Shown: positions 1 to 5,893 of the stretch, in pieces
How the letters are laid out: every line of letters starts with the position of its first letter
Numbering within the stretch: position 1 is the first letter of the stretch
NCBI GenBank assembly: GCA_044375695.1
Contig: JBILMG010000025.1
Location: forward strand, 1-12,806
Source of the DNA: DATDYW01 sp044375695
GTDB lineage: Bacteria > Patescibacteriota > Minisyncoccia > Phycocordibacterales > JAACPR01
Length of the DNA stretch: 12,806 nt
Direction of reading: 5' to 3'
Notes under the pieces: generated by a model
Database searches by the model: none
What the model was told of the DNA's origin: nothing
The model's input: the letters and a program-made list of their open reading frames with translations, nothing else
Made by a program: the position numbers and the translations under genes

Positions 1-1
1 C

Positions 2-352
2 GAGCTGATTGCCCGCGGCGAGGCGTCCGATCTGTTCGCCCGCGAGCGGTCGCCCGGCTCCTACGCCGCTTCGGTCCTCGCCGCGTTCCAGGCATTCGGC
101 GGGGAAGACCTCTACCCGGGCGCGGCGCGCAAAGCCGCCGAGCTGCTCTACCTGGTGGCCAAAGACCACCCGTTTGTCGACGGTAACAAGCGCGCCGCGG
201 CTTTCACCTTGGCGCACTTCTGCGCGGTGGCCGGACTGCCCGCGCCCGACCCGGTCGCGCTTGCGGCGCTCGCCCTGTTCGTAGCCGAGTCAGACCCCGC
301 CCGCAAGAGCCGGGTCGTTGGCGTGGTTTCGTCGCTCCTGTCGGCGGCCTAG
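2..352 (+). CDS. Fic/Doc-family protein, C-terminal part (5' end outside window)
   Basis: An open frame enters from the left edge and ends at TAG. It carries the Fic active-site loop HPFVDGNKR (about residues 57-65 of the visible part), preceded by FGGEDLYPGAARKAAELLY, the spacing seen in RhuM/Fic-type proteins where a helix leads into HPFxDGNKR. In this family the His is the catalytic base and the DGNKR loop binds the phosphates of a nucleotide that is transferred to a target protein (AMPylation or, in Doc, phosphorylation). The loop looks intact, so the domain could be active. The N-terminal region, any partner antitoxin and any inhibitory helix lie outside the window. It converges with the next gene, with only 6 nt between the stop codons and no obvious terminator hairpin. 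The family is confident; the substrate and a toxin role are inference. Confidence 0.87.
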   Translation, partial: ELIARGEASDLFARERSPGSYAASVLAAFQAFGGEDLYPGAARKAAELLYLVAKDHPFVDGNKRAAAFTLAHFCAVAGLPAPDPVALAALALFVAESDPARKSRVVGVVSSLLSAA

Positions 353-358
353 CGGAAG

Positions 359-928
359 CTACTCGATCGAGCAGACGTTCCCCGGGCAGGCCGGGCGGTG
401 CTCCGGCGCGGCAATCCAGCCGCGGCGCAGGAGGAAGCCGTAGATTTTGCAGCCCACGCAGATGCCGAAGCTGGTCTCCAGGAACATCAGCGTCATGCAG
501 ATGCCGCACATGATCAGGTTCGGCAGGCCTCGCGTCTCGAGCGCGAAGAGCATCACCAGCATCGTCGAGGACATCGCGAGGCCCAAAGCCCAGGCGAAGC
601 GCTTCTGCACCGCGCCCACGTACTCGGGCGCCTGGTTCCGCACCAGCGGGCGCACCAGCTGGCGCACGATCGAGAAGCGCGTGCCGACGACACTCTTCAG
701 GAAGAACTCGACGAAGAAGAACGCTACGGTCACCTTTAGGTACAGGAAGTCCTGCAGGTAGAACGCGTGAAAGAACGAGAACATCGCCATCACGAGCATC
801 ACGCCCGCGCCGGCGCGCACCTCGCGCTCGTTGAGGACGGGGTAGGGGGCGGGCTTGCCGTGAATCACGAGGCCGGGAATCGTCTCGCCGAACTTGAAGA
901 GGCTCTGCCGAAGGGTCGTCTTTTTCAT
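359..928 (-). CDS. DUF4395 family integral membrane protein
   Basis: A 189-aa protein with about four hydrophobic helices (roughly residues 38-58, 63-80, 111-131 and 137-155). After the last helix comes FGICVGCKIYG (154-164), the Cys-x-x-Cys-Lys signature I associate with DUF4395 proteins. Two more cysteines lie near the C-terminus (181 and 186). The CxxC at a membrane edge suggests a redox or metal role, but no function is established. The ATG start is supported by a TATACT box 9 nt upstream, giving a leader of only a few nucleotides. The gene is divergent from the GIY-YIG gene and ends in TAG. A DsbA-like oxidoreductase is encoded about 7 kb away, but no operon links the two. Confidence 0.8.
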   Translation of the reverse strand: MKKTTLRQSLFKFGETIPGLVIHGKPAPYPVLNEREVRAGAGVMLVMAMFSFFHAFYLQDFLYLKVTVAFFFVEFFLKSVVGTRFSIVRQLVRPLVRNQAPEYVGAVQKRFAWALGLAMSSTMLVMLFALETRGLPNLIMCGICMTLMFLETSFGICVGCKIYGFLLRRGWIAAPEHRPACPGNVCSIE

Positions 929-937
929 AGGCCTCGC

Positions 938-943
938 AGTATA
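938..943 (-). promoter_or_regulatory. -10 box TATACT of the DUF4395 gene
   Basis: On the minus strand TATACT lies 9 nt before the ATG. A weak -35-like TCGACG sits 16 nt upstream. Transcription would begin within about 2-3 nt of the start codon. Confidence 0.5.
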
Positions 944-980
944 CGCTTCGCGCTTTTCGCGTCGAGCGGCGCCCGGAATG

Positions 981-986
981 TAGAAT
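981..986 (+). promoter_or_regulatory. -10 box TAGAAT of the GIY-YIG gene (leaderless)
   Basis: TAGAAT followed by TGGCGCT and then CTG at 994. The 7-nt spacing puts the transcription start at the CTG. No -35 match is visible. The same AATTGGC string follows the -10 boxes at 1478 and 3651. Confidence 0.55.
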
Positions 987-993
987 TGGCGCT

Positions 994-1386
994 CTGTTTT
1001 ACCTCTACCTCCTCTCGTGCGCCGACGGCTCGCTCTACTGCGGCATCGCCGCGGACGTGGCTCGCCGCGTGGCCGAGCACAACGGGGAAGGCGGCTCCAA
1101 GAAGGGCGCCAAGTACACGCGCCCCCGCCGCCCGGTCACCCTCGCCTGGTCCGCGCCGTTCGAAACCCGAGCCGCCGCCCTCAAGGCCGAAGCGGCGATG
1201 AAGAAGCTGCCCCGGGCCAAGAAGCTCGAAATTATTTCCGGCGCGGCGCCGTCGCCGGCAATCTCCCCGGTCTCTCGTGAAAGAAATCTCAAAAAATCAA
1301 AACCAGCCTCGACCAAAGCCCCCAAGAAAAATCGAAAGGTAATTCCTTCGGCCGCCCATCGCCCCAGCAAAGCAAAAATCCGATAG
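994..1386 (+). CDS. GIY-YIG domain protein (UPF0213-like) with basic C-terminal tail, probable CTG start
   Basis: Translated from CTG at 994 this gives 130 aa beginning MFYLYLLSCADGSLYCGI, then a DVARRVAEHN segment, GAKYTRPRRPV and a KAEAAMKKL helix. This is the complete single-domain GIY-YIG nuclease-like fold of the UPF0213 group (about residues 1-81). The expected Tyr, Arg and Glu active-site positions are present, though the second motif reads YCG rather than YIG or YTG. The first ATG in this frame is only at 1057 and would delete the first GIY-YIG strand, so the start must be earlier. The -10 box 7 nt before CTG 994 supports that codon. Residues 82-130 are a Lys/Arg/Ser/Pro-rich tail, more AT-rich in DNA than the domain and not usual for the family, perhaps for nucleic-acid binding. 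Cellular function is unknown. Ends in TAG. Confidence 0.82.
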   Translation: MFYLYLLSCADGSLYCGIAADVARRVAEHNGEGGSKKGAKYTRPRRPVTLAWSAPFETRAAALKAEAAMKKLPRAKKLEIISGAAPSPAISPVSRERNLKKSKPASTKAPKKNRKVIPSAAHRPSKAKIR

Positions 1387-1477
1387 CCGTCGGATGACGT
1401 TGCGGTGTCGCCGCGATCGAGCCGCCGCTCTCGCCACGGCTGGGGAGACGGTCCGCCTCGCCCGCATTCCGCGGCGT

Positions 1478-1483
1478 TACAAT
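1478..1483 (+). promoter_or_regulatory. -10 box TACAAT of the 617-aa gene (leaderless)
   Basis: TACAAT, then TGGCCGC (7 nt), then ATG at 1491. The transcript is predicted to begin at the ATG. No -35 match and no Shine-Dalgarno sequence are visible. Confidence 0.65.
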
Positions 1484-1490
1484 TGGCCGC

Positions 1491-3344
1491 ATGGAAAAAG
1501 AACCAGGCTCAATTCAGAACGCACCCGCCCCCGCGCCGATCTTGGGTGGCGCCGGAGCGCCCCTGCCGACTTTGGGCGGCTCGCCGCTGCCGCCGTCCGG
1601 GTTCGGCGCTTCTCCGCAGCTTCGCAAGAAGCCGAAGCTGCTTCGCTTCGCCGTTACTGCCATCGCGGTGATCGTGCTTTGCTGGGTCGCGTTTATGGTC
1701 TTGGTGCCGGCGCTCCTCATGGGCGGTTTCTTTTGGCAGGAATCGCAGGGCATTGCCCGTCAGGAAGAGGCAGAGGCCGTCCTGGCCGGGCTGCCCGCCT
1801 CCGACGTTAAGCTTCCCGAACGTCTGGTCGAGTCCGACTGCGTAGGCCTCTTCGGCACCGAGGGCTTCATGGATAACGGCCACCCCCGCCTCGCGCCGTA
1901 CGTCGAGAAGCTCGCCCTCGGAGACCTAGAGCACGTTGCCGAGTGCCGCACCCCCGAGGGCACCTTCGTGAGCAAAACCAGCATCGGCTTCGACGATAAG
2001 GTCACCGTCCTCTACCGGGTGCAGGAAGACGGATCGTTCTCGCGGCTGCTCGACCTCGACGTCGTCTACGAGATTGCGGACGCCGATGGCCGCGTCTTTG
2101 CCCTCGTGCCGGCGTCGAGAGGCGGCTCGAAGATGTCTCGCGACATACTCGTCTACGAACCGTCTGCCGGCGGCTTCCGTCGCGTGGTCGACACCGGTGA
2201 CGCGGTCACGGTCTGCTCGCGCCAGAACGCCGAGCAGTGCGTCGAGTGGCGCCTCAAGAACTTTCCGGGCGAGGCTACGGCCGGCTACGACGGCGAGCAG
2301 AAAGCCGCCGCCCATGCGGCCAAATTCCCGGCAGAAGAGAAGACCCCCGCGCAGCTGGCGTGCATGGCCGAGTTCCTGAAAGAGTCCGACAGGAGCGATC
2401 CCTCGCGCATGATGAAGAACATTAAGTACCCTTCGGATCTGGCCGAAGAGCCGCTCTTGTCGTGCGTTACCGACCCGGCCAAGAAGCCCTTCAGCTTCGA
2501 GATTTACTCGCGCGACGTCCTCGTCACCGAGAGCGTCACGTACGGCGTCTCGAGCGCGTACTTCGGCCAGTCTAAGGATAAGGTTTACGGCTACTACGCG
2601 TACTACCCGGGCTTCACCGTCTTTAGCTACGGGGAAGACAGCGTCGCGCGCGCCGTGTTCGACGGCATGGTTTCGGGCGAGTATCCGGTAGGGCAGCTCG
2701 CGCCGAGCCTGGATAACACCGAGGCGCCCTGGGAGAAGTTCGCGCCGAAGGCCGCCCTCGAATCAATCAGCAAGGAAAAAATCAACGGCCTCGACGTCTA
2801 CACCATCGTGGCGGGCACCCGGTACAAGGCTTTCGTTCGCGGGAACACGCTGGTGGTGCTGCGGTACGACAGGCACCTCAACCAGGCGATCGGCGAAGAG
2901 GCCGCGTCTGCCATTGCCGAAGAGCTCACCGACGCGCCGCCCTTCGTGCCGAAGAAGCTGGACGTGGCCGACGTTCTGCCGACGCCGAGCTTGGCGGTGC
3001 CCGCGGCCGCCCCGTCCGCGCCGGTGATCGTGGCCGTCAATTTTCCGGCCGTGCTCTACGAGGCCGACGCGCTCGGCTGGAAATTCCGCCAAGACTCGGC
3101 GTCGCACGACGGTTTCTGCGAGAGCGAAATTTACCGCGTCGGCCTCGCGGCGCCGCTCGCCGAGTGGGGAACGTCGGTCGAGTGCGTCGATTCGCCGACG
3201 ATGTTTGCCGTGATCGCGCGCGACGACGAGATGGGGATTGCCGCGTGCGCGGACTGGACGGGCTACGCGCGGCACGCGCGCGGCATCATCGGCGCGTCCT
3301 GCGACTTCATCGACGCGCCCGAGCCGGGCGAGGCGCGGCCGTAG
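1491..3344 (+). CDS. 617-aa membrane-anchored protein of unknown function
   Basis: No family recognised. Residues 1-45 are Pro/Gly/Ala-rich with repeated LGG/SPLPP units (PILGG, PTLGG, SPLPPSGFG). A basic stop (RKKPK) is followed by one long hydrophobic helix at about 52-80 and then a large soluble region of about 530 residues. By the positive-inside rule the short tail is cytoplasmic and the large region is outside. The outer region has many cysteines (for example 117 and 152), consistent with disulfides and with the window's DsbA-like gene. A Pro/Ala/Val-rich linker at about 500-515 separates a final domain of about 100 residues. The ATG start is fixed by the -10 box 7 nt upstream. Composition matches its neighbours. 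It stands alone, ends in TAG, and no clear terminator was found after it. A surface protein is the likeliest reading; activity is unknown. Confidence 0.85.
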   Translation: MEKEPGSIQNAPAPAPILGGAGAPLPTLGGSPLPPSGFGASPQLRKKPKLLRFAVTAIAVIVLCWVAFMVLVPALLMGGFFWQESQGIARQEEAEAVLAGLPASDVKLPERLVESDCVGLFGTEGFMDNGHPRLAPYVEKLALGDLEHVAECRTPEGTFVSKTSIGFDDKVTVLYRVQEDGSFSRLLDLDVVYEIADADGRVFALVPASRGGSKMSRDILVYEPSAGGFRRVVDTGDAVTVCSRQNAEQCVEWRLKNFPGEATAGYDGEQKAAAHAAKFPAEEKTPAQLACMAEFLKESDRSDPSRMMKNIKYPSDLAEEPLLSCVTDPAKKPFSFEIYSRDVLVTESVTYGVSSAYFGQSKDKVYGYYAYYPGFTVFSYGEDSVARAVFDGMVSGEYPVGQLAPSLDNTEAPWEKFAPKAALESISKEKINGLDVYTIVAGTRYKAFVRGNTLVVLRYDRHLNQAIGEEAASAIAEELTDAPPFVPKKLDVADVLPTPSLAVPAAAPSAPVIVAVNFPAVLYEADALGWKFRQDSASHDGFCESEIYRVGLAAPLAEWGTSVECVDSPTMFAVIARDDEMGIAACADWTGYARHARGIIGASCDFIDAPEPGEARP

Positions 3345-3395
3345 CTGTTTCCACAGCGCGCCCGCCGCGCCCCTGGCCCGCGCCCGGCCTGATGC

Positions 3396-3401
3396 TAAAA
3401 T
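3396..3401 (+). promoter_or_regulatory. -10-like box TAAAAT of the 51-aa gene
   Basis: TAAAAT followed by about 31 nt to the GTG at 3433. The predicted leader of about 25 nt has no Shine-Dalgarno sequence but has an A-rich stretch just before the start. The 88-nt gap after the 617-aa gene otherwise holds only GC-rich, weakly self-complementary sequence. Confidence 0.4.
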
Positions 3402-3432
3402 TTTCGCTGCCCCTCTCCCTAAATAAAAAACC

Positions 3433-3588
3433 GTGATCAAACCTTCTGTCTGGCTCATGTTCGCCGCCCTCGTCTCGCTCGCTATTTCTGTCTACTTCTG
3501 GCAGATGGGCAACGTTGCCCAGGCCACCTACATCGGCCTCTGGGTTCCGTCGCTCCTCGCCGCCGCGACCTACTTCAAGGTCCGCTAG
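3433..3588 (+). CDS. 51-aa two-helix membrane protein
   Basis: A short frame from GTG at 3433 to TAG, 51 aa. Two hydrophobic helices (about residues 6-23 and 31-47) flank a short polar turn (WQMGNVAQ), with a basic end (YFKVR). Aromatic residues cluster at the predicted membrane edges, and the second helix contains the run TYIGLWVPSLLA. A strong hairpin 21 nt after the stop and a -10-like box upstream support a real gene. The family is not recognised. A small membrane partner or stress-type small protein is possible, but no function can be assigned. Confidence 0.6.
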   Translation: MIKPSVWLMFAALVSLAISVYFWQMGNVAQATYIGLWVPSLLAAATYFKVR

Positions 3589-3609
3589 CCCGCCCCTCGG
3601 CTCTTTTGA

Positions 3610-3637
3610 GCGAAAGCCGCCGCCAGGCGGCTTTCGC
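3610..3637 (+). terminator. Hairpin after the 51-aa gene
   Basis: A perfect 12-bp stem (GCGAAAGCCGCC / GGCGGCTTTCGC) with loop GCCA. It is followed by GTTTCGGG, so the U-tract is weak. It lies between the 51-aa gene and the metallopeptidase promoter. Confidence 0.6.
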
Positions 3638-3650
3638 GTTTCGGGCAGGA

Positions 3651-3656
3651 TAAAAT
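3651..3656 (+). promoter_or_regulatory. -10 box TAAAAT of the YgjP-like gene (leaderless)
   Basis: TAAAAT, then TGGCGC (6 nt), then GTG at 3663. It lies 13 nt after the hairpin at 3610-3637. It has the same AATTGGC context as the boxes at 981 and 1478. Confidence 0.6.
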
Positions 3657-3662
3657 TGGCGC

Positions 3663-4202
3663 GTGCCATTCGCCTACACGCTGCGCCAATCGGCGCGCGC
3701 CCGAAACCTGCGCCTCACCGTCTACCCCGACGGGCGCGTGGCGCTCACCGTGCCTCGCCGCGCGTCTGGCCGCGACGTCGAAAGATTTCTCGCGGAGAAG
3801 TCGCCGTGGGTCGAGGCGACGCTCGCGCGCCAGTCCAAGCTCCCGCCGCCGCTCGTGCCCAAAGGCGGTCGCCGCGAGTACCTGGCGCGGCGCGAAGAAG
3901 CCCGCGCTCTGGCCGAAGATTTGCTCACGCGCTGGAACAAGATTTACGGCTTCCGCTGGTCGCGCGTTTCGATCCGTAACCAGAAGACCCGTTGGGGCAG
4001 CTGCTCGCGGCGGGGTAGCCTCAGCTTCAATTACCGCATCGTGCACCTGCCGCCCGAGCTCGCCGACTACCTGGTGGTGCACGAGCTGTGCCACCTGGCG
4101 CACATGAACCACGGGCCGAATTTCTGGGCCGAGGTGGCGCGCGCGATTCCCGATTACCGCCAGCGGGCGGTAGCGCTGCGCTCGGGTCGCCGGTTGGGGT
4201 AG
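3663..4202 (+). CDS. YgjP-like (DUF45) zinc metallopeptidase-family protein
   Basis: A 179-aa protein with the full family signature. TRWGSCS (109-115) and a SFNYRIVHLPPELADYLVVHE block lead into the zinc motif HELCH (140-144), with a third ligand His at 150 in MNHGPNFW. This matches the YgjP/DUF45 (COG1451) group of gluzincin-like hydrolases related to SprT and M48. The N-terminal 100 residues are the usual beta-rich lead (LRLTVYPDGRVALTVPRR) and a basic helix. Length is slightly short for the family but both ends are present. There is no signal peptide or membrane helix, so it is cytoplasmic. The GTG start is supported by a -10 box 6 nt upstream. The physiological substrate of this family is not known. 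Ends in TAG. Confidence 0.9.
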   Translation: MPFAYTLRQSARARNLRLTVYPDGRVALTVPRRASGRDVERFLAEKSPWVEATLARQSKLPPPLVPKGGRREYLARREEARALAEDLLTRWNKIYGFRWSRVSIRNQKTRWGSCSRRGSLSFNYRIVHLPPELADYLVVHELCHLAHMNHGPNFWAEVARAIPDYRQRAVALRSGRRLG

Positions 4203-4205
4203 GGG

Positions 4206-4233
4206 TTTACACAAAGAGAAATGCGTGTAGTTT
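4206..4233 (+). promoter_or_regulatory. Promoter-like TTTACA-16-TAGTTT before the 59-aa gene
   Basis: A -35-like TTTACA (4206-4211) and a weak -10-like TAGTTT (4228-4233) are 16 bp apart. Transcription would begin at about 4240, just before the ATG at 4242. The 39-nt gap is AT-rich compared with both neighbouring genes. Confidence 0.4.
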
Positions 4234-4241
4234 TTTGGTAA

Positions 4242-4421
4242 ATGGCACATACCGCAGATAAGAAAAGAAGCCCAGGGCGCGAGCGACCCGAGGGCAGCAC
4301 CGAATACGAGTGGCGCGTCGGCCGCTTCCGCTACATTTGGCGCAACGATTGGGAGTTCCAGGACTGGCAATCTTTTCGCCGGCTCGAAGCCTTTCGCCAT
4401 CGCCGCGCCGCCCGCCCCTAG
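4242..4421 (+). CDS. 59-aa aromatic- and arginine-rich small protein, function unknown
   Basis: A short frame from ATG to TAG. The charged N-terminus (about 1-20, KKRSPGRERPEG) is followed by a block very rich in Trp, Tyr, Phe and Arg (about 21-52: YEWRVGRFRYIWRNDWEF, then DWQSFRRLEAFR). The regular aromatic/basic alternation suggests a small folded or nucleic-acid-binding protein rather than random sequence. Two things support a real gene: a promoter-like sequence placed for a leaderless start, and an intrinsic terminator whose stem lies in the last codons with TAG in its loop. That stop-in-hairpin arrangement recurs in this window. The family is not recognised. Confidence 0.6.
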   Translation: MAHTADKKRSPGRERPEGSTEYEWRVGRFRYIWRNDWEFQDWQSFRRLEAFRHRRAARP

Positions 4422-4440
4422 CCGGGCGGTTTTCTTTTCC
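4408..4440 (+). terminator. Intrinsic terminator of the 59-aa gene, stop codon in the loop
   Basis: Stem CCGCCCG (4408-4414) / CGGGCGG (4423-4429), with the TAG in the loop, then TTTTCTTTTCC. A clear Rho-independent terminator on the plus strand. Confidence 0.8.
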
Positions 4441-4477
4441 TAAAAATAAATAGCCGCCGGAGAAAGTCTCCGGCGGC
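4441..4477 (-). terminator. Intrinsic terminator of the 164-aa gene
   Basis: A perfect 11-bp stem, GCCGCCGGAGA (4453-4463) / TCTCCGGCGGC (4467-4477). On the minus strand it is followed by TATTTATTTTTA. It sits back to back with the plus-strand terminator at 4408, insulating the converging genes. Confidence 0.8.
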
Positions 4478-4495
4478 TTTATCGAACTTGGCGAA

Positions 4496-4990
4496 CTAGG
4501 CCAGGCGCCAGCGGTCGAAGGCGCGGAACGCTGCTTCGATCAGCTGATGGGCGGCCTCTCTGAGTCCGGGCATGCCAGCTTTGACCTGGCCTCTCTCGTG
4601 AGATTTCACGGGAGCGATGTCTCCCGCGACAATTCTGTTCGCGAGCGTCACGACATCTGCTGCTTTTTTTCCACGGACATCGATGAAGTGGTAGCAGTGC
4701 TCGTTGCGATCCACTGTAGCCGTCGCGCCGCCGAGTTGGTAGAGGCCGACCTCTCGGTGGGTTCCGGTGCCACCGCCGTAGTGCTTGACGTGGAGGCTGT
4801 ATTCCTCGGTTACAGAGTCGATTTCCTCCGGAACAATTCCGGTATCCGCCTGTCGGCTGGTCAAATCGATGTATGGCGACCCCTCTGCGTACTCGCAGAC
4901 CTTGGGGCCGCCTTCGCGGTTCAGGTAGTGACGTACGACTGGTGTTTCGATCTTAATGATTGTTGCTTTTTTGCTGAGGTATGCGCGCAT
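4496..4990 (-). CDS. 164-aa protein of unknown function under a near-consensus sigma70 promoter
   Basis: The minus-strand frame extends upstream to 5110, but the strong promoter at 5102-5130 places the transcript start near 5095. The first usable codon is therefore ATG at 4990 (no GTG or TTG in frame between), leaving a leader of about 104 nt. The protein (MRAYLSKKATIIKIETP...) is soluble, mixed alpha/beta by eye, with a Gly-rich turn (KHYGGGTGTHREVG), a CYHFIDVRGKKAADVV segment and a C-terminal amphipathic helix (REAAHQLIEAAFRAFDRWRLA). No family is recognised. Its GC content is visibly lower than the flanking housekeeping genes and its promoter is the most canonical in the window, both consistent with acquisition from elsewhere. 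It is the last unit of the minus-strand array. Ends in TAG. Confidence 0.68.
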   Translation of the reverse strand: MRAYLSKKATIIKIETPVVRHYLNREGGPKVCEYAEGSPYIDLTSRQADTGIVPEEIDSVTEEYSLHVKHYGGGTGTHREVGLYQLGGATATVDRNEHCYHFIDVRGKKAADVVTLANRIVAGDIAPVKSHERGQVKAGMPGLREAAHQLIEAAFRAFDRWRLA

Positions 4991-5101
4991 GGTTTCTGTG
5001 TGTGGTTCCGCCTCGGGTGGTCCCTCGGTCGGTGGTTTTGAGAGAGCGGCTCTCCTGAAGGCCCCGATGTTTGGTCGGGCGGGAGAGTGGCTACGGTATA
5101 A

Positions 5102-5130
5102 ATAATACACTATTTATATATAAAAGTCAA
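5102..5130 (-). promoter_or_regulatory. Near-consensus promoter TTGACT-17-TATTAT of the 164-aa gene
   Basis: On the minus strand TTGACT (5125-5130) and TATTAT (5102-5107) are separated by exactly 17 bp. The patch is the most AT-rich in the window. Predicted start is about 5095. The leader contains a small self-complementary AGAG/CTCT segment near 5040-5055. Confidence 0.8.
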
Positions 5131-5146
5131 ATAAAGCCGCTCGCCC

Positions 5147-5156
5147 TGTCGCGACA
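5147..5156. promoter_or_regulatory. 10-bp palindrome TGTCGCGACA upstream of the promoter
   Basis: A perfect palindrome 16 bp upstream of the -35 box of the 164-aa gene, overlapping the tail of the next terminator. It could be an operator or activator site. Position and symmetry are the only evidence. Confidence 0.3.
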
Positions 5157-5179
5157 AAAAGAAAACCGGCTTTCGCCGG
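5153..5179 (-). terminator. Intrinsic terminator of the 54-aa gene
   Basis: On the minus strand CCGGC-GAAA-GCCGG is followed by TTTTCTTTTTG. The stem is 5 bp with a GNRA-type loop. It lies 6 nt after the stop codon. Confidence 0.8.
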
Positions 5180-5185
5180 AGAGCC

Positions 5186-5350
5186 TCATTTAGCTGAGGG
5201 GATTGAAGGTAGGCCTTGCCTTGGGCCGCGGCGCCTTAGCTCGGCATTGAACGCGGCTACTTTTTCCGCGTATTCTGGAGTCCAGGCCGTGGGGAGCGAG
5301 CCTGCTTGGCCCGAGGGCCGCCTGGTAGTGGTGGGTGCCTTCTCTTTCAT
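5186..5350 (-). CDS. 54-aa small protein, array member, function unknown
   Basis: The minus-strand frame from ATG at 5350 ends at TGA. The first part is basic and Thr/Pro/Ser-rich (MKEKAPTTTRRPSG), followed by TAWTPEYAEKVAAFNAELRRRG, a likely single amphipathic helix, and a Pro/Ser end. A TTG further upstream at 5416 would overlap the -35 box and is rejected. Support comes from a promoter-like sequence 38 nt before the ATG and a terminator immediately after the stop. No Shine-Dalgarno sequence is obvious, so the exact start is uncertain. No family recognised. Confidence 0.5.
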   Translation of the reverse strand: MKEKAPTTTRRPSGQAGSLPTAWTPEYAEKVAAFNAELRRRGPRQGLPSIPSAK

Positions 5351-5387
5351 TTGTGCCAATCGCCGGAGGTTGTTCCGGTCTGCCGCC

Positions 5388-5416
5388 TTACTACGCCCCG
5401 AACTCGCCGCGCGCAA
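5388..5416 (-). promoter_or_regulatory. Promoter-like TTGCGC-17-TAGTAA of the 54-aa gene
   Basis: On the minus strand TTGCGC (5411-5416) and TAGTAA (5388-5393) are 17 bp apart. The -35 box begins 2 nt from the tail of the preceding terminator (5419). Confidence 0.45.
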
Positions 5417-5418
5417 GC

Positions 5419-5443
5419 AAAAGAAAAGCCCCTTGCGTGGGGC
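5419..5443 (-). terminator. Intrinsic terminator of the 57-aa gene at 5450
   Basis: On the minus strand GCCCC-ACGCAA-GGGGC is followed by TTTTCTTTTGC. The stem begins 6 nt after the TAG. Confidence 0.8.
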
Positions 5444-5449
5444 GGGGCG

Positions 5450-5623
5450 CTAGGCGAATGATTCGCGGCGGTCGGGGTCGGATCTCTGGCTGTCTTCTAT
5501 TGCCTGAACCGTCGCCGCGAGGGCGGCCCCGCTCATGCCGATTGACGTGTGATCCTCCTCTGGCAGCTCGGGTTCCGGCGCCTGCTCGTCGCCGGTATCT
5601 GTTTGTGCGGTGATGGTGCTCAT
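5450..5623 (-). CDS. 57-aa acidic small protein, array member, function unknown
   Basis: From ATG at 5623 this gives MSTITAQTDTGDEQAPEPEL..., 57 aa. It is acidic and Pro/Glu-rich in the first half, with a short helix (SGAALAATVQAIEDS) and a charged end. A TAGAGA box 8 nt upstream fits a leaderless start at this ATG. ATG at 5641 is an in-frame alternative, and longer versions run into the preceding terminator. The composition suggests a largely disordered protein. The TAG stop is followed directly by a terminator. No family recognised. Confidence 0.5.
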   Translation of the reverse strand: MSTITAQTDTGDEQAPEPELPEEDHTSIGMSGAALAATVQAIEDSQRSDPDRRESFA

Positions 5624-5631
5624 CTCTGAAA

Positions 5632-5660
5632 TCTCTAGCATGCGAGTCTCGTCCGCGAAA
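5632..5660 (-). promoter_or_regulatory. Promoter-like TTTCGC-17-TAGAGA of the gene at 5450
   Basis: On the minus strand TTTCGC (5655-5660) and TAGAGA (5632-5637) are 17 bp apart, with the ATG 8 nt after the -10 box. Match to consensus is modest; position is the main support. Confidence 0.35.
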
Positions 5661-5674
5661 GCCTGGCCCCCGGC

Positions 5675-5699
5675 AAAAGAAAAGCCCCAATTTCGGGGC
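5675..5699 (-). terminator. Intrinsic terminator of the 57-aa gene at 5713
   Basis: On the minus strand GCCCC-GAAATT-GGGGC is followed by TTTTCTTTTGCC. It starts 13 nt after the TAG. Confidence 0.8.
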
Positions 5700-5712
5700 A
5701 TGGTTCGGGCGG

Positions 5713-5886
5713 CTACTCGGAGTCTTCCTCGTTGGCCGGGTCTGTGTCTTCATCGAGGACGCCGGTCGCCCGCATGGCGATTCGCAGCTCTAGTTCGTCG
5801 TCCGATACCGTCTCGGGCGGCCGGCGTTTCTTTTTGGTTTTGGTCGCCGGCTTCTTTCCAGGTATATCTTTTGGTTGTTCGGGCAT
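5713..5886 (-). CDS. 57-aa basic-then-acidic small protein, array member, function unknown
   Basis: ATG at 5886 is chosen because AAGGAG lies 7 nt upstream, one of the few good Shine-Dalgarno sites in the window. The protein is strongly bipolar: residues 1-25 are basic (KKPATKTKKKRRPP) and 28-57 are acidic (DDELELRI, then LDEDTDPANEEDSE), with a short helix between. It is probably disordered or a small binding protein. A promoter-like pair (TTGTAA-17-TAGAAA) lies upstream and a terminator lies after the TAG. A 9-bp direct repeat (GCCCGAACA) sits on both sides of the start codon. No family recognised. Confidence 0.58.
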   Translation of the reverse strand: MPEQPKDIPGKKPATKTKKKRRPPETVSDDELELRIAMRATGVLDEDTDPANEEDSE

Positions 5887-5893
5887 GTTCGGG

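Noticed and set aside
2763..3458. 231-aa minus-strand open frame
   Set aside because: It is antisense to the 617-aa gene, Arg-rich, with no family motif.
4547..5041. 164-aa open frame on the plus strand across the minus-strand 164-aa gene
   Set aside because: It has no promoter or terminator of its own, a Cys/Phe/Trp-rich antisense-type composition, and the minus strand carries a near-consensus promoter and terminator.
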